Of a stretch of DNA of 64,000 bases, positions 48,028 through 57,629 are shown one piece after another. The stretch comes from Gilliamella sp. ESL0441 (lineage in GTDB: Bacteria > Pseudomonadota > Gammaproteobacteria > Enterobacterales > Orbaceae). The stretch lies in NCBI RefSeq assembly GCF_019469185.1, contig NZ_CP048264.1, forward strand, positions 682,001 to 746,000, written 5' to 3'. A model generated the notes under the pieces. The model had not been told where the DNA came from. It ran no database searches and saw nothing but the letters and a program-made list of their open reading frames with translations. Positions within the stretch are counted from its first letter, which is position 1, and each line of letters begins with the position of its first letter. The position numbers were made by a program, and so were the translations under genes.

Positions 48028-48087
48028 TGTTATGATGTATTTTTTTAAATGATAATTGATTTAAATTGGATTTTTTGTTTCTGTAAA

Positions 48088-48116
48088 TTGTAACGTTATC
48101 TATACACTTTTATAAT
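48088..48116 (+). promoter_or_regulatory. Promoter of the hinT-lpoB-nagZ-tyrR operon
   Basis: TTGTAA (48088-48093), a 17-bp spacer and TATAAT (48111-48116). The leader would be about 52 nt, ending in AAGGAAAA before the hinT ATG. Confidence 0.55.
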
Positions 48117-48174
48117 AAAAATATGTTATGCTTTCACTAATTTCACTTTTATCGGGTTTTATAAGGAAAACATA

Positions 48175-48522
48175 ATGGCAGAAGAAACTATTTTTAGTAA
48201 AATTATCCGACATGAAATTCCAGCAGATATCGTTTTTCAAGATGATAAAGTTACCGCTTTTCGAGATATTTCACCGCAAGCCCCCACTCACATTTTAATC
48301 ATCCCAAACAAACTTATTCCAACCGTTAATCATGTTACTGAACAAGATGAACAGTTACTTGGACATATGGTGATTGTGGCAGCTAAAATTGCTAAACAAG
48401 AAGGTATTGATGAAAATGGTTATCGATTAATTATGAATTGTAATAAAGATGCGGGACAAGAGGTCTTTCATATTCATATGCATTTATTAGGTGGAAAAAA
48501 TTTGGGGCGATTAATAGGTTAA
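48175..48522 (+). CDS. hinT: HIT-family purine nucleoside phosphoramidase HinT
   Basis: This 115-aa cytoplasmic enzyme hydrolyses adenosine 5'-phosphoramidate and aminoacyl-AMP-type compounds. The catalytic triad string HIHMH is at 99-103 and DAGQEVFH precedes it; [15 protein letters not shown] is the family N-terminal motif. As in E. coli it heads the operon with lpoB and nagZ; ycfL and thiK of the E. coli order are absent. Confidence 0.95.
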   Translation: MAEETIFSKIIRHEIPADIVFQDDKVTAFRDISPQAPTHILIIPNKLIPTVNHVTEQDEQLLGHMVIVAAKIAKQEGIDENGYRLIMNCNKDAGQEVFHIHMHLLGGKNLGRLIG

Positions 48523-48527
48523 TTAAT

Positions 48528-49151
48528 ATGAAAAAAATTATAAGGTTATTAGCATTTAGTTCATTTGTCAGTTTATTGGCGGGGTGTCATCTTCTTGATT
48601 CCGAAAAAACAGTCGATATTCCTCCAATTGATAATTCACCCGTCGGCATTATTGAAACTCCACCGCAAATTGTTAAAAAAACAGATTGGCGAAGTATTTT
48701 ATCACCATTTATTACTAAAATACTACAATCCTCATCAATCCCTGAAGGCAATAGAGTATTATTAATCAGTGATATACAAAATCGTACAGGTGACTTTGTT
48801 GCAAATAATCAAATTGATGAAGCTTTACACCAATTAATGAGTAAACAACAAATTTTTTCAGTTGCAAATAAACAATCAATTAATCAAGCTAAACAGGCAA
48901 TCGGTATTGCTTCAGATGATACGTTAGTTTCTCGAGGAAAAATGATTGGGTTAGCTAAATCAATGAATGCGCAATATGTTTTGTTTACCACACTTTATCA
49001 ATTACCTAATGATGATAATGGAACAGATGCTAATCTTTCAATGGAATTACTTTACACCCAAAATGGCGAAATTTTAGGGAGAGTAACTTCGAAAGATTTT
49101 GTTCAGCCAAAGACGCAAACTGATAATAATCAACCAGAGGCTAATGAGTAA
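48528..49151 (+). CDS. lpoB: Outer-membrane lipoprotein LpoB, activator of PBP1b
   Basis: This 207-aa lipoprotein has a signal peptide with lipobox LLAGC (lipidated Cys20) and a disordered Pro-rich stretch that spans the periplasm. The globular domain has VLLISDIQNRTGDFV, AQYVLFTTLYQL and LSMELLYTQNGEILGR as in E. coli LpoB, which stimulates PBP1b (mrcB). It starts 5 nt after hinT and its stop overlaps the nagZ start (TAATG). Confidence 0.92.
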   Translation: MKKIIRLLAFSSFVSLLAGCHLLDSEKTVDIPPIDNSPVGIIETPPQIVKKTDWRSILSPFITKILQSSSIPEGNRVLLISDIQNRTGDFVANNQIDEALHQLMSKQQIFSVANKQSINQAKQAIGIASDDTLVSRGKMIGLAKSMNAQYVLFTTLYQLPNDDNGTDANLSMELLYTQNGEILGRVTSKDFVQPKTQTDNNQPEANE

Positions 49152-50197
49152 TGGGACCACTATTAATTGATTTTGAGGGGACGACCTTAACTAAAGAAGA
49201 TCAAGAGCTTTTACAAAATCCTTTAGTTGCTGGTGTCATTTTATTTAGCCGTAATTTTCAGAATGTAGAACAATTATCAGAATTAATAAAAGAGATTCGT
49301 TCAATATCCCCAGAACGATTACTCATTTCGGTTGATCATGAAGGGGGACGAGTTCAGCGTTTTAGACAAGGTTTTACGTTAATTCCACCAGCCCAATCGT
49401 ATGCGTTGCTAAATGATATTGAACAAGCAAAGACCTTAGCTTTTGATGCCGGTTGGTTGTTAGCAATGGAACTAATTGCCTTTGATATCGATTTGAGTTA
49501 TGCCCCCGTATTGGATTTAGGTCATGAATGTTTAGCTATCGGCTCACGTTCGTTTCATCAAGATGCCAATATCGCATATCAAATTGCATCTGCAATGATT
49601 GATGGTATGCATAGTGCAGGAATGAAAACAACCGGCAAACATTTTCCGGGCCATGGTCATGTTATTGCTGATTCTCATAAAGAAACGCCAGTTGATCATC
49701 GCAATCAATTATTAATAGAACATGATATGCAGATATTTTCCAGATTAATTGCTGATAAAAAACTCGATGCAATTATGCCAGCGCATGTTATCTATCCAGC
49801 GTTTGATGATAAACCTGCGAGCGGTTCAAGCTTTTGGCTCAAAACAGTGCTTCGTCAACAATTACATTTTGATGGTGTCATCTTTTCCGATGATTTATCG
49901 ATGGAAGGTGCTTCTGTCATGGGAAATTATGCTGAACGAGCAAAAAATGCATTAGAGGCAGGCTGTGATCTGTTGTTAGCGTGTAATAACCGACAAGGGA
50001 CATTAGCAATTTTAGAGGAATTGTATAGTTTAGTTAAACAACAATCCTTAAGATCAACTAAAGCGCAATCGCTGTTGACACAAAACAAAATCAGCCATGA
50101 GGATTTAATCAAAACGGTTGATTGGCAAAATCGATACAACAACATCATGAAACTAAACGAAAAATGGGCGGACTATAATGCAAGTAGCCATCATTGA
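49151..50197 (+). CDS. nagZ: Beta-N-acetylhexosaminidase NagZ
   Basis: This 348-aa cytoplasmic GH3 enzyme removes GlcNAc from anhydro-muropeptides in cell-wall recycling. In organisms with AmpC it also feeds AmpR signalling. The motifs are SVDHEGGRVQRFRQGF (60-75), KHFPGHG (163-169) with the catalytic His in DSH (H176), and the nucleophile Asp248 in FSDDLSMEGA. The length is normal. Its end overlaps the tyrR start by 20 nt, a long overlap that suggests coupled translation. Confidence 0.95.
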   Translation: MGPLLIDFEGTTLTKEDQELLQNPLVAGVILFSRNFQNVEQLSELIKEIRSISPERLLISVDHEGGRVQRFRQGFTLIPPAQSYALLNDIEQAKTLAFDAGWLLAMELIAFDIDLSYAPVLDLGHECLAIGSRSFHQDANIAYQIASAMIDGMHSAGMKTTGKHFPGHGHVIADSHKETPVDHRNQLLIEHDMQIFSRLIADKKLDAIMPAHVIYPAFDDKPASGSSFWLKTVLRQQLHFDGVIFSDDLSMEGASVMGNYAERAKNALEAGCDLLLACNNRQGTLAILEELYSLVKQQSLRSTKAQSLLTQNKISHEDLIKTVDWQNRYNNIMKLNEKWADYNASSHH

Positions 50198-51419
50198 AAT
50201 TGATCATAATAAACGACTTATAGCATATAATGACAAGGCTCAAGCGTTACTTTCATCGACTTTGTTAACGTTACAGCAACCTTTCGATTTTCAAACAATA
50301 TTTCATCTGGATAAGATGCAAAGTGTTAATGAGTTCGATGATACCATTATTGTACTTAATGCTCAGTATTATCTGTTACAAAAAGTTAACGAAACATCAA
50401 AAACTATTTTTATCATCCAACCCATAGAATATCTTAAAAAAAGGTTATCTAAAATTCATGTTGTGGCAAATCAGGCTTTTGACATTTTTGCGACCCAAAG
50501 TAATGCCATGCAAAAATTAGTTGCACAAGCAAAAGCGTTTGCGATGCAACGTGAACCGTTGTTAATTTCGGGCGAAACGGGCACTGGAAAAGATCTGCTT
50601 GCTTATGCTTGTCATCAATACAGCCCTCGAGGGGATCAGACTTTTCTAGCGTTAAATTGTGCTGCAATGCCAGACGAAGTGGTTGAAAGTGAGCTTTATG
50701 GTCATGCTGCTGGTGCTTACCCAGGAGTCGTAGAAAGTAAAAAAGGTTTTTTTGAACAGGCTAATGGCGGATCGGTTTTACTTGATGGCATTGACGAAAT
50801 GTCTTTTCAGATGCAAACCAAGTTATTACGGTTCATCAATGATGGCTATTTTCGTCGGGTTGGTGATGATAACGAGGTGTATGTAGATGTACGTATTATT
50901 TGTGCCACCAAAGTTGATTTAGCCGATTTAGTCGAACAAGGAAAATTTAGAAAAGATCTTTATTATCGGCTCAATGTGCTTTCATTACATCTTCCTTCAT
51001 TACGGGAGCGCAAAGAAGACATTGCTCCGCTAACCATGATGTTTGTCAATGAATTTGCCGATAAACAAGGCATTCCTGCTCCTGATATCGATAATGAAGT
51101 TTTTGATTATTTAGCCCGTTACTCATGGCCAGGGAATGTAAGACAACTAAAAAATATCCTATATTGCGCTCTATCTCAGTTGACTTCAACTAAATTGACC
51201 GTCAATGATATTGAGCTACCTGTGCAAACTTTATCAAGAATATCAGGCATCGATAATATCGAAAATAAGACATTAGATGAAATGACCAAGCAGTTTGAAA
51301 AAGAGATTTTATTACAGTTATACGATAAGTATCCAAGTTCCCGTAAACTGGCGAAACGGTTAGGCGTTTCACATACTGCAATCGCCAATAAATTACGGGA
51401 TTATGGGATAGGGCGGTAG
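50178..51419 (+). CDS. tyrR: TyrR-type transcriptional regulator without ACT domain
   Basis: This 413-aa AAA+ DNA-binding regulator controls aromatic amino acid synthesis and transport genes in relatives. It lacks the N-terminal ACT domain of E. coli TyrR and begins directly with a PAS-like domain (about 1-90). Walker A GETGTGKD is at 132-139. The loop [13 protein letters not shown] (175-187) resembles a degenerate GAFTGA. Walker B reads LLDGIDEM, with Gly204 where the catalytic Glu normally sits. The C-terminal HTH ([20 protein letters not shown]) is almost identical to TyrR. ATG 50178 lies within the end of nagZ. Confidence 0.88.
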   Translation: MQVAIIEIDHNKRLIAYNDKAQALLSSTLLTLQQPFDFQTIFHLDKMQSVNEFDDTIIVLNAQYYLLQKVNETSKTIFIIQPIEYLKKRLSKIHVVANQAFDIFATQSNAMQKLVAQAKAFAMQREPLLISGETGTGKDLLAYACHQYSPRGDQTFLALNCAAMPDEVVESELYGHAAGAYPGVVESKKGFFEQANGGSVLLDGIDEMSFQMQTKLLRFINDGYFRRVGDDNEVYVDVRIICATKVDLADLVEQGKFRKDLYYRLNVLSLHLPSLRERKEDIAPLTMMFVNEFADKQGIPAPDIDNEVFDYLARYSWPGNVRQLKNILYCALSQLTSTKLTVNDIELPVQTLSRISGIDNIENKTLDEMTKQFEKEILLQLYDKYPSSRKLAKRLGVSHTAIANKLRDYGIGR

Positions 51420-51421
51420 AA

Positions 51422-52465
51422 TTGTCTAACAGCAAAAGAATTTTAATAACTGGTGGAGCAGGATTTATTGGTTCTGCTGTTATACGGCATATAATTAATC
51501 ACACAGAAGATTATGTTATTAATCTCGATAAGCTAACCTATGCTGCAAATTTAAAGTCGTTAGAAAGTATTTCACAAAATGAGAGATATTTTTTTGAAAA
51601 GGTTGATATTTGTGATCGACAAGCATTAGATCGCATTTTTAAACTATATCAACCCAATGCCGTTCTGCACTTGGCGGCTGAAAGTCATGTTGACCGTTCA
51701 ATTAATGATCCAACAAACTTCATTGAAAGTAATATTATAGGAACGTTTAACTTACTTGAAAGTAGTCGATATTATTGGAATGCTTTATCGGAAGAACTCA
51801 AATGTCGTTTTCGTTTTCTACATGTGTCTACTGATGAAGTTTATGGCGAATTACCTAAAAATGAACTGTTTTTCAATGAATTATCACCTTACGCACCAAA
51901 TAATCCTTATTCGGCATCAAAAGCATCAAGCGATCATTTAGTCAGAGCTTGGTATAAAACTTATGGTTTACCCACTATAATTACACATAGTTCAAATAAT
52001 TATGGGCCTTTTCAACATTCAGAAAAATTAATTCCATCGGTCATTTCAAATGCAATTGATTGTAGACCGATAACTATCTATGGTGAAGGCTTGCAAATAC
52101 GTGATTGGATATATGTTGAAGATAGTGCTAAGGCTTTATATTCCATATTAATCAATGGTAAAATAGGAGAAACCTATAATATAGGGGCTAATAATGAATT
52201 AACCAATATAGCATTAGCTCAAAAGCTTTGTAATATATTGGAAGAAATCGCTCCTCACAATAAAAATGGAATAACAAAATATCAAGATTTAATTCAATTT
52301 GTATCTGATAGACCTGGTCATGATTATCGATATGCAATAGATTCCTCTAAAATAAAAAATGAGTTGAGTTGGAGTCCTCAAGAAAGCTTTGAAAGTGGGT
52401 TAAGGAAAACGGTTAAATTTTTAATAAATAATCGAACAATGACAGCATGTATAAATAAGCGGTGA
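51422..52465 (+). CDS. rfbB: dTDP-glucose 4,6-dehydratase (RfbB/RffG)
   Basis: This 347-aa cytoplasmic SDR enzyme converts dTDP-glucose to dTDP-4-keto-6-deoxyglucose, an early step to rhamnose, Fuc4N and similar sugars. It has the NAD-binding GGAGFIGS (11-18), [12 protein letters not shown], the catalytic triad region STDEVYGE (T137, D138, E139) and Y163-xxx-K167. It starts at a TTG two bases after the tyrR stop, with GGGCGG upstream and no nearby ATG. No rfbA, rfbC or rfbD gene follows, so the pathway continues elsewhere. Codon use and AT content shift from here to the right edge. Confidence 0.92.
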   Translation: MSNSKRILITGGAGFIGSAVIRHIINHTEDYVINLDKLTYAANLKSLESISQNERYFFEKVDICDRQALDRIFKLYQPNAVLHLAAESHVDRSINDPTNFIESNIIGTFNLLESSRYYWNALSEELKCRFRFLHVSTDEVYGELPKNELFFNELSPYAPNNPYSASKASSDHLVRAWYKTYGLPTIITHSSNNYGPFQHSEKLIPSVISNAIDCRPITIYGEGLQIRDWIYVEDSAKALYSILINGKIGETYNIGANNELTNIALAQKLCNILEEIAPHNKNGITKYQDLIQFVSDRPGHDYRYAIDSSKIKNELSWSPQESFESGLRKTVKFLINNRTMTACINKR

Positions 52466-52469
52466 AAAA

Positions 52470-53456
52470 GTGATAAAACATGAAGATATTTCAGTTGTAG
52501 TACAGGGCGCTATCGATCCTATTTTAACTAAACTTAATTTATTAAGTATTCGGAAATTCCTTCCGAAATCTCAAATTATATTATCTACTTGGAATGGTTC
52601 AAATTTAGATGGATTAGATTTTGATAAGTATGTATTAAGTAACGATCCTGGAGGATTTTCCCACAATTATAGTGATGGAATAAAAATTAATAATGTTAAT
52701 AGATTGATTATTTCAAGTTTGAATGGAATTAAGGCCGCAAAAAGCCGTTATGTATTTAAAATTCGTAGTGATTTTTTGCTAAAAGGAAATTCTTTTCTAA
52801 ATTTTTTTAATTCTTTTGATGTTGTAGAGCCAAATTTTTCCATATTTAAACATAAAATTTTAGCTTGTAGTTATTTTACGCGTAATCCTACTAAATCTAA
52901 TTTTGCTTATCATCCTTCAGATATGGCCTTTTTTGGTCTGAAGAGTGATTTATTAGATTTATTTAACATAAGTTTAATGAAAGAATCTGACGAATTTTTT
53001 TTCCAAAATAAGGATATGTGGGAAAGAAGATATGCTCCTGAGCAGTTTATTTTTATAAGTTTTTTAACAAACAAAGATAGAAAAGTATTGTGTAATAATT
53101 CTATAAAAGTTACTAAACATCAAATTATAGAAACTGAACGTTATTTGGCTTCTAATTTTATTCTTTTAGATTGGCGGCAATTCAACTTAAAGCCTCCAAA
53201 GAAATTTTATAATTATCATAAATTTGACCATTTTTCATGTATAACTCATGTTGAGTGGAAACTTCTATACTACAAATATGTAACTTTGAATCCAACTAAA
53301 TTTGTTGGAATTAATTATGAAAGGTTAAGATTAAATTCAATTTTAATGAAATATCGGCTTTTGAAAATAATAGCTAAATTAGTAACACTGTTTATATTTG
53401 GTAAGCATAATAAAAAATTGCGTAAAAAAATTAGAGATAAAATAATAAGAAATTAA
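52470..53456 (+). CDS. WavE-family LPS glycosyltransferase, first copy
   Basis: This 328-aa protein starts at GTG 52470 (no ATG fits). The opening ISVVVQGAIDPILTKLNLLS, the DPGGF after a short-chain region, and KIRSDFLLKG (a DxD-like site) match WavE, named for the Vibrio cholerae LPS core locus. YHPSDMAFFGLKSDLLDLF and APEQFIFISF are shared with a second protein at 58847. The C-terminus is Lys-rich with an amphipathic helix, which fits peripheral membrane attachment. The sugar donor is unknown. Confidence 0.75.
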   Translation: MIKHEDISVVVQGAIDPILTKLNLLSIRKFLPKSQIILSTWNGSNLDGLDFDKYVLSNDPGGFSHNYSDGIKINNVNRLIISSLNGIKAAKSRYVFKIRSDFLLKGNSFLNFFNSFDVVEPNFSIFKHKILACSYFTRNPTKSNFAYHPSDMAFFGLKSDLLDLFNISLMKESDEFFFQNKDMWERRYAPEQFIFISFLTNKDRKVLCNNSIKVTKHQIIETERYLASNFILLDWRQFNLKPPKKFYNYHKFDHFSCITHVEWKLLYYKYVTLNPTKFVGINYERLRLNSILMKYRLLKIIAKLVTLFIFGKHNKKLRKKIRDKIIRN

Positions 53457-53513
53457 TCGTTTTATTTGTTAGAATAAATGATACTGACTTGAAATTAACG
53501 GAACGAGAAATAT

Positions 53514-54263
53514 ATGCTAAATATAGTTTTACCAATGGCAGGTAAGGGAAGTAGATTTGCTGATGCAGGTTACAATACTCCAAAGCCTTTCATTCCAATT
53601 CATGGAGTACCAATGATAAAAGTTGTTGTGGATAATCTGTCTCCGAAATGTGAGCACCGTTTTATTTTTGTATGTCAACAGCAACATATAGATCAATTTG
53701 ATTTAATACCTAAATTGAAATCTTATTCAAAGAATGTCGAAATTATTGGAATTAATGGAATAACAGAAGGGCAAGTGTGTACAGCTCTTCTTGCAAAAAA
53801 ATATTTTAATAACGACGAGCCTTTGATGAATGCGAATGCTGATCAATATATCGATTTTGATATAAATGAATATTTAGATGCTATATCAGCTAGAAATCTA
53901 GATGGTATGATTATGACGATGAAGTCTCAAGATCCTAAATGGTCTTATGCTAAAACCAATGTTGATGGTCTTGTCATTGAAACAGCAGAAAAACAAGTAA
54001 TTTCAAATGATGCTACAGTTGGAATTTTCAATTTTACTAAAGGACAAGATCTTGTTAGAGCTGCTGAACAGATGATAAAAGATAATATCAGAGTTAACAA
54101 TGAATTTTATACTTGTCCAAGTTATAACTATCTGATTAAAGAAGGTAAAAAAATTGGTATATATGGGATTGGTGAAGAATATAACGGTATGTATGGTTTA
54201 GGTATTCCTAAAGATTTAGATTTTTTTATTAATCATCCAATTTCATCAAAGGTAAAAAAATGA
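53514..54263 (+). CDS. Nucleotidyltransferase (NTP-transferase fold)
   Basis: This 249-aa protein shows the complete sugar-nucleotidyltransferase signature: LPMAGKGSRFADAGYNTPKP, giving G-x-G-S-R and a catalytic Lys, then GQVCTALLAK and NADQYIDF (metal-binding Asp). It should couple a phosphorylated small molecule or sugar to CTP, UTP or GTP. It is the first gene of a five-gene cassette; its stop overlaps the next ATG by 4 bp. A homologous but motif-less protein is encoded at 55507. Confidence 0.8.
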   Translation: MLNIVLPMAGKGSRFADAGYNTPKPFIPIHGVPMIKVVVDNLSPKCEHRFIFVCQQQHIDQFDLIPKLKSYSKNVEIIGINGITEGQVCTALLAKKYFNNDEPLMNANADQYIDFDINEYLDAISARNLDGMIMTMKSQDPKWSYAKTNVDGLVIETAEKQVISNDATVGIFNFTKGQDLVRAAEQMIKDNIRVNNEFYTCPSYNYLIKEGKKIGIYGIGEEYNGMYGLGIPKDLDFFINHPISSKVKK

Positions 54264-54886
54264 TTATTCTTTCTCACCGAGGGTATTGGAAAGAAGTTGA
54301 AGAAAAAAATACTAAAATTTCATTCGAACGAAGTTTTGATTTGGGGTTTGGTACAGAAACTGACTTAAGAGATCATCATGGAAAAATAGTTATTTCGCAT
54401 GATATGCCAACAGGTGACGAAATAACTTTTGAACAACTTTTATCTATAATGGATGGTCGTAATTTGCCACTAGCTTTGAATATTAAAGCTGATGGTTTAA
54501 GTTTAGAGATTAAAAAATTACTCGAAAAATATAATCATACAAACTATTTTTCCTTTGATATGTCTATACCAGACTTGGTTTGTCAGGTAAAAAATGATCT
54601 TAAAGTATTTACTGGTCTTAGCGATATTTTACGAAAACCTGTAATGTTCAGTGAGTGTGAGGGAATTTGGCTAGATTGTTTTAATTCAGATTGGTATGAT
54701 CATACAGTAATCGATAACCTTATATCACAAGGAAAAGATGTTTGTATTGTATCTGCTGATTTACATAAAAGAGATATCGCTTATCAGTGGTCGATTATTA
54801 GTAAAAGTAAATATATTAAAAGTTCTAATTTGATGATTTGTACGGATTATCCAGAAAAAGCAAAGGAGTATTTTAATGAAAATTAA
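54260..54886 (+). CDS. Glycerophosphodiester phosphodiesterase-like protein
   Basis: This 208-aa cytoplasmic protein has a GDPD/PLC-type TIM-barrel start: SHRGYW with the catalytic HR, the metal pair in GTETDLRDHHGKIVISHDM (ExD, then H). It is shorter than metabolic GlpQ/UgpQ enzymes, and the cap is minimal. Placed between two nucleotidyltransferase-fold genes, it may release or transfer a phospho-polyol rather than degrade phospholipid; that is inference. It overlaps the next gene by 11 bp. Confidence 0.7.
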   Translation: MIILSHRGYWKEVEEKNTKISFERSFDLGFGTETDLRDHHGKIVISHDMPTGDEITFEQLLSIMDGRNLPLALNIKADGLSLEIKKLLEKYNHTNYFSFDMSIPDLVCQVKNDLKVFTGLSDILRKPVMFSECEGIWLDCFNSDWYDHTVIDNLISQGKDVCIVSADLHKRDIAYQWSIISKSKYIKSSNLMICTDYPEKAKEYFNEN

Positions 54887-55505
54887 AGCTGTTTTATTTG
54901 ATATGGATGGGGTATTAATTGAAGCTAAAGATTGGCATTATGAAGCACTAAATCAGGCTTTGCAATTATTTGGATATGAAATTAATCGTTTCGAACACTT
55001 GACAAGTTATGATGGCTTACCAACCTCTATGAAGTTAAAAAAATTAACTTTAGAAAAAGGGTTACCCAACCAATTACACGGATTTATCAATGAAATGAAA
55101 CAACAGTACACTGTTTCTATGATTCAAAATTTATGTCGCCCACGATTTAATCATGAGTATGCATTATCAAAGTTAAAATCCGAAGGTTATAGGCTTGCAG
55201 TGGGATCCAACTCTATAAAAATGACAATAAAAATGATGATGGATTATGCAAAGTTAACAGATTATTTAGAATTTATGTTAAGTAATCAGGATGTAAAAAA
55301 TGCAAAACCAGATCCAGAAATTTATTTGACCGCAATGTCGAGAATGGGATTAACTCCGTCAGAATGTTTAATAGTTGAAGATAATGAAAATGGAATAAAA
55401 GCAGCAAAATCATCAGGAGCTCACTTATTGGTTGTAAAAACAGTTGATGAAGTTAATTATGATAATATCAAGAATCGAATTTTAGAAATAGAGCAGGGGA
55501 TTTAA
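54876..55505 (+). CDS. HAD-IA phosphatase/phosphomutase-like protein
   Basis: This 209-aa protein of the beta-phosphoglucomutase-like HAD branch has motif I DMDGVL (nucleophile Asp9), an alpha-helical cap, motif II VGSNS, motif III Lys in VKNAKPDPEIYL and motif IV VEDNENGIKAAKSSGA. These residues are complete, so it should be active on a phosphorylated sugar or polyol. The second gene-pair spacing is 1 nt to the following gene. Confidence 0.8.
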   Translation: MKIKAVLFDMDGVLIEAKDWHYEALNQALQLFGYEINRFEHLTSYDGLPTSMKLKKLTLEKGLPNQLHGFINEMKQQYTVSMIQNLCRPRFNHEYALSKLKSEGYRLAVGSNSIKMTIKMMMDYAKLTDYLEFMLSNQDVKNAKPDPEIYLTAMSRMGLTPSECLIVEDNENGIKAAKSSGAHLLVVKTVDEVNYDNIKNRILEIEQGI

Positions 55506-55506
55506 A

Positions 55507-56241
55507 ATGCAAATTATCTTCTTAATGGGGGGGCAGAATTTTGAAAAAAATGGAGAGGATTATCCTCTTTATTTAACTGAACTTAATGAAAAACTTATAA
55601 TTGAAAAACAGATTGATTATTGCAGAGGGTTAAATCCTAGAAAGTTTTTATTTTGTATAAAAGACGAAGATATAAAGAATTTTCAAGTTGATTCAGTAAT
55701 TAAGCAGCTAGTTCCAGACAGTGAAATAATTGTCATTAATGGGCAAACAAAAGGAGCTGTATGTACGGCGTTGTTAGGAATCGAGCATATTGATAATGAA
55801 GAAGAGTTAATTTTATTAGCTGTAGATGATTTTGTAGAGGTATCTAGCGAGAATATTTTGCAATTTTTTAGAAATTTCGAAAGCGATGCTGGTGTTGTTT
55901 CTTTTAATTCTGTTCATCCAAGGTATTCATTTGCGAAATTAAGTGAAGATAATTCAGTTATTGAAGTCTCAGAAAAAAAACCTATTAGTAAAAATGCTTT
56001 AGTTTCGTTTTATTATTACAAAAAAGGTTCTGATTTTGTTGAAAGTGCTAAAAATGTAATCCGTAAAGATAATTTAATTAATGGGGCATTTTATTTGAGT
56101 CAAACGCTTAATGAAATGATTCTTAAACAAAAGAAAGTCTCTCTTTATAAAATTACAAATGAAAAATTCCATCCATTGAAAACAGAGATGCAACTAGCTC
56201 AATACTTAACTGAACTAATGGATGTTAAGGAAAGCAAATAA
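55507..56241 (+). CDS. Degenerate nucleotidyltransferase-fold protein
   Basis: This 244-aa protein is clearly homologous to the protein at 53514 through its middle and end (GQTKGAVCTALLG; VSFNSVHPRYSFAKL; NGAFYLSQTLNEMI). Its N-terminus reads FLMGGQNFEKNGEDYPLYL instead of the G-x-G-S-R...P-K-P signature. The nucleotide-phosphate loop and catalytic Lys are therefore missing, while Asp residues survive (AVDDFVEV). It may be a regulatory partner of the active enzyme or use a different substrate. It ends in TAATG, overlapping the cupin gene by one base. Confidence 0.7.
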   Translation: MQIIFLMGGQNFEKNGEDYPLYLTELNEKLIIEKQIDYCRGLNPRKFLFCIKDEDIKNFQVDSVIKQLVPDSEIIVINGQTKGAVCTALLGIEHIDNEEELILLAVDDFVEVSSENILQFFRNFESDAGVVSFNSVHPRYSFAKLSEDNSVIEVSEKKPISKNALVSFYYYKKGSDFVESAKNVIRKDNLINGAFYLSQTLNEMILKQKKVSLYKITNEKFHPLKTEMQLAQYLTELMDVKESK

Positions 56242-56573
56242 TGAAAATTGCAAAGCTTAATGATATGATAAAAGGTTGGTTTATAGGTAATTTTGAGCCA
56301 TCACTTTGTAAAACTAATGATGTTGAAGTAGCCGTGAAAACTTATAAAAAAGGGGACAAAGAGGATAAACATTATCATAAAATAGCAACGGAATATACTG
56401 TAATTATATCAGGTCGTGTTAAAATGAACGGTACCGAGTATGTTTCTGGTGATATTATTGTAATGGAACCAAATGAAGAGACGGATTTTGAAAGTCTTGA
56501 AGATGGTACTGTTAATGTTGTTGTGAAGTTACCTGGTGCTAATAATGATAAGTACCTAAGTAATTGTAAATAA
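56241..56573 (+). CDS. Small cupin-domain protein
   Basis: This 110-aa single-domain cupin has the motif-1 remnant KHYHKIATEYTVIISGRVKM, with metal-ligand candidates His-x-His and Glu, then a second motif GDIIVMEPNEETDFESLEDG lacking the usual His. Such cupins act as sugar isomerases or epimerases or as binding proteins. Here it closes the five-gene cassette. Confidence 0.75.
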   Translation: MKIAKLNDMIKGWFIGNFEPSLCKTNDVEVAVKTYKKGDKEDKHYHKIATEYTVIISGRVKMNGTEYVSGDIIVMEPNEETDFESLEDGTVNVVVKLPGANNDKYLSNCK

Positions 56574-56615
56574 GCAATTTATGTTTAATATAAAATAAGA
56601 TCATAAGTTATTATT

Positions 56616-57425
56616 ATGAAAAATCAAAAAAAAGTTGCATTTATATGCCCTACCCACAGCCCTCATTTTGATTTTGCAAAATCAATGATATCTTCGTTTA
56701 TGGAAAACGATCTGGGAATTCAAGCTGATTTATGGTTTATTTTCTCAAACAAAACAGAAGCAGATATTTTCGGAAACTATGAATATAAGTTAATTTTACC
56801 TGATGAATATTTTATTACTGAGAATAATGGAATAATAAATATCAAGAAATTATGGGGTATAAAAACGTTAGCAGAAAGGTATGAATACATTATTTCTATT
56901 GATTCTGAATCGAATTTCATAAAAAAAGTAGATATTTATAAATTATGTAGTGAATTTTTTGAAAACAAAATTTTACTAGGCAATAAAGTATTATCCGAAG
57001 GAAAAGAATTGACAGAGAAGATTAAAGAGAGATGTAAAATTTTTTTTCCAAACGATTATCAACATATTTTAGATACTGATTTGTATTTATGGTTTAATCA
57101 GCCTTGTATATATAAAACGGCAAATTTGAGTAAATTCTTCGAAGTAACAAAATGTTATGAAAATTTGAAATTGATCGATTGGTTTCAATTTGATTATTAT
57201 ATTTATATGAATTTCTTGATATTATATGAGTATTTTTCGATTTATGATATGGAGATAGCTTCTTGCTATGGTGCTTGTGAAGAAGCAAATAAATTAATTA
57301 ACGTTAATTCAGATAAATATAAAAAATTACAAATAATGATGTGCTCTTATCAAAATTTGCATTTATTTGATAATTCATCATTATTCTTAATCATTCATAT
57401 AGATAGAAGTAAAAGTGATGAGTAA
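56616..57425 (+). CDS. Probable glycosyltransferase, unrecognised family
   Basis: This 269-aa protein starts KKVAFICPTHSPHFDFAKSM, a Rossmann-like opening with a possible donor site SIDSESNF in the middle, and Trp/Tyr-rich acceptor-side segments (DLYLWFNQPCIYK; LIDWFQFDYYIYMNF). No signal peptide is visible. The layout recalls small GT-A-like proteins of surface loci (possibly the DUF6492 type). Its place between the cassette and a GT-B enzyme supports a role in glycan building; the sequence alone does not prove it. Confidence 0.5.
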   Translation: MKNQKKVAFICPTHSPHFDFAKSMISSFMENDLGIQADLWFIFSNKTEADIFGNYEYKLILPDEYFITENNGIINIKKLWGIKTLAERYEYIISIDSESNFIKKVDIYKLCSEFFENKILLGNKVLSEGKELTEKIKERCKIFFPNDYQHILDTDLYLWFNQPCIYKTANLSKFFEVTKCYENLKLIDWFQFDYYIYMNFLILYEYFSIYDMEIASCYGACEEANKLINVNSDKYKKLQIMMCSYQNLHLFDNSSLFLIIHIDRSKSDE

Positions 57426-57629
57426 CACTTGAATTCGATTGGTAAAATTATTTTAACTAAAAAGCATGAAAATGCAGATTTCTTTTTGTATTATTCAAGT
57501 TTAAAATTTGAGCTAATTGGTTATTTTGCAGACTAAATTTAATATAACGAATATGCTCTTTTATTATTTACCAATTCTATTTGTTTGTTAGCAATTATAT
57601 TTATTTTAAATACTACTGAGAAAATTCTT

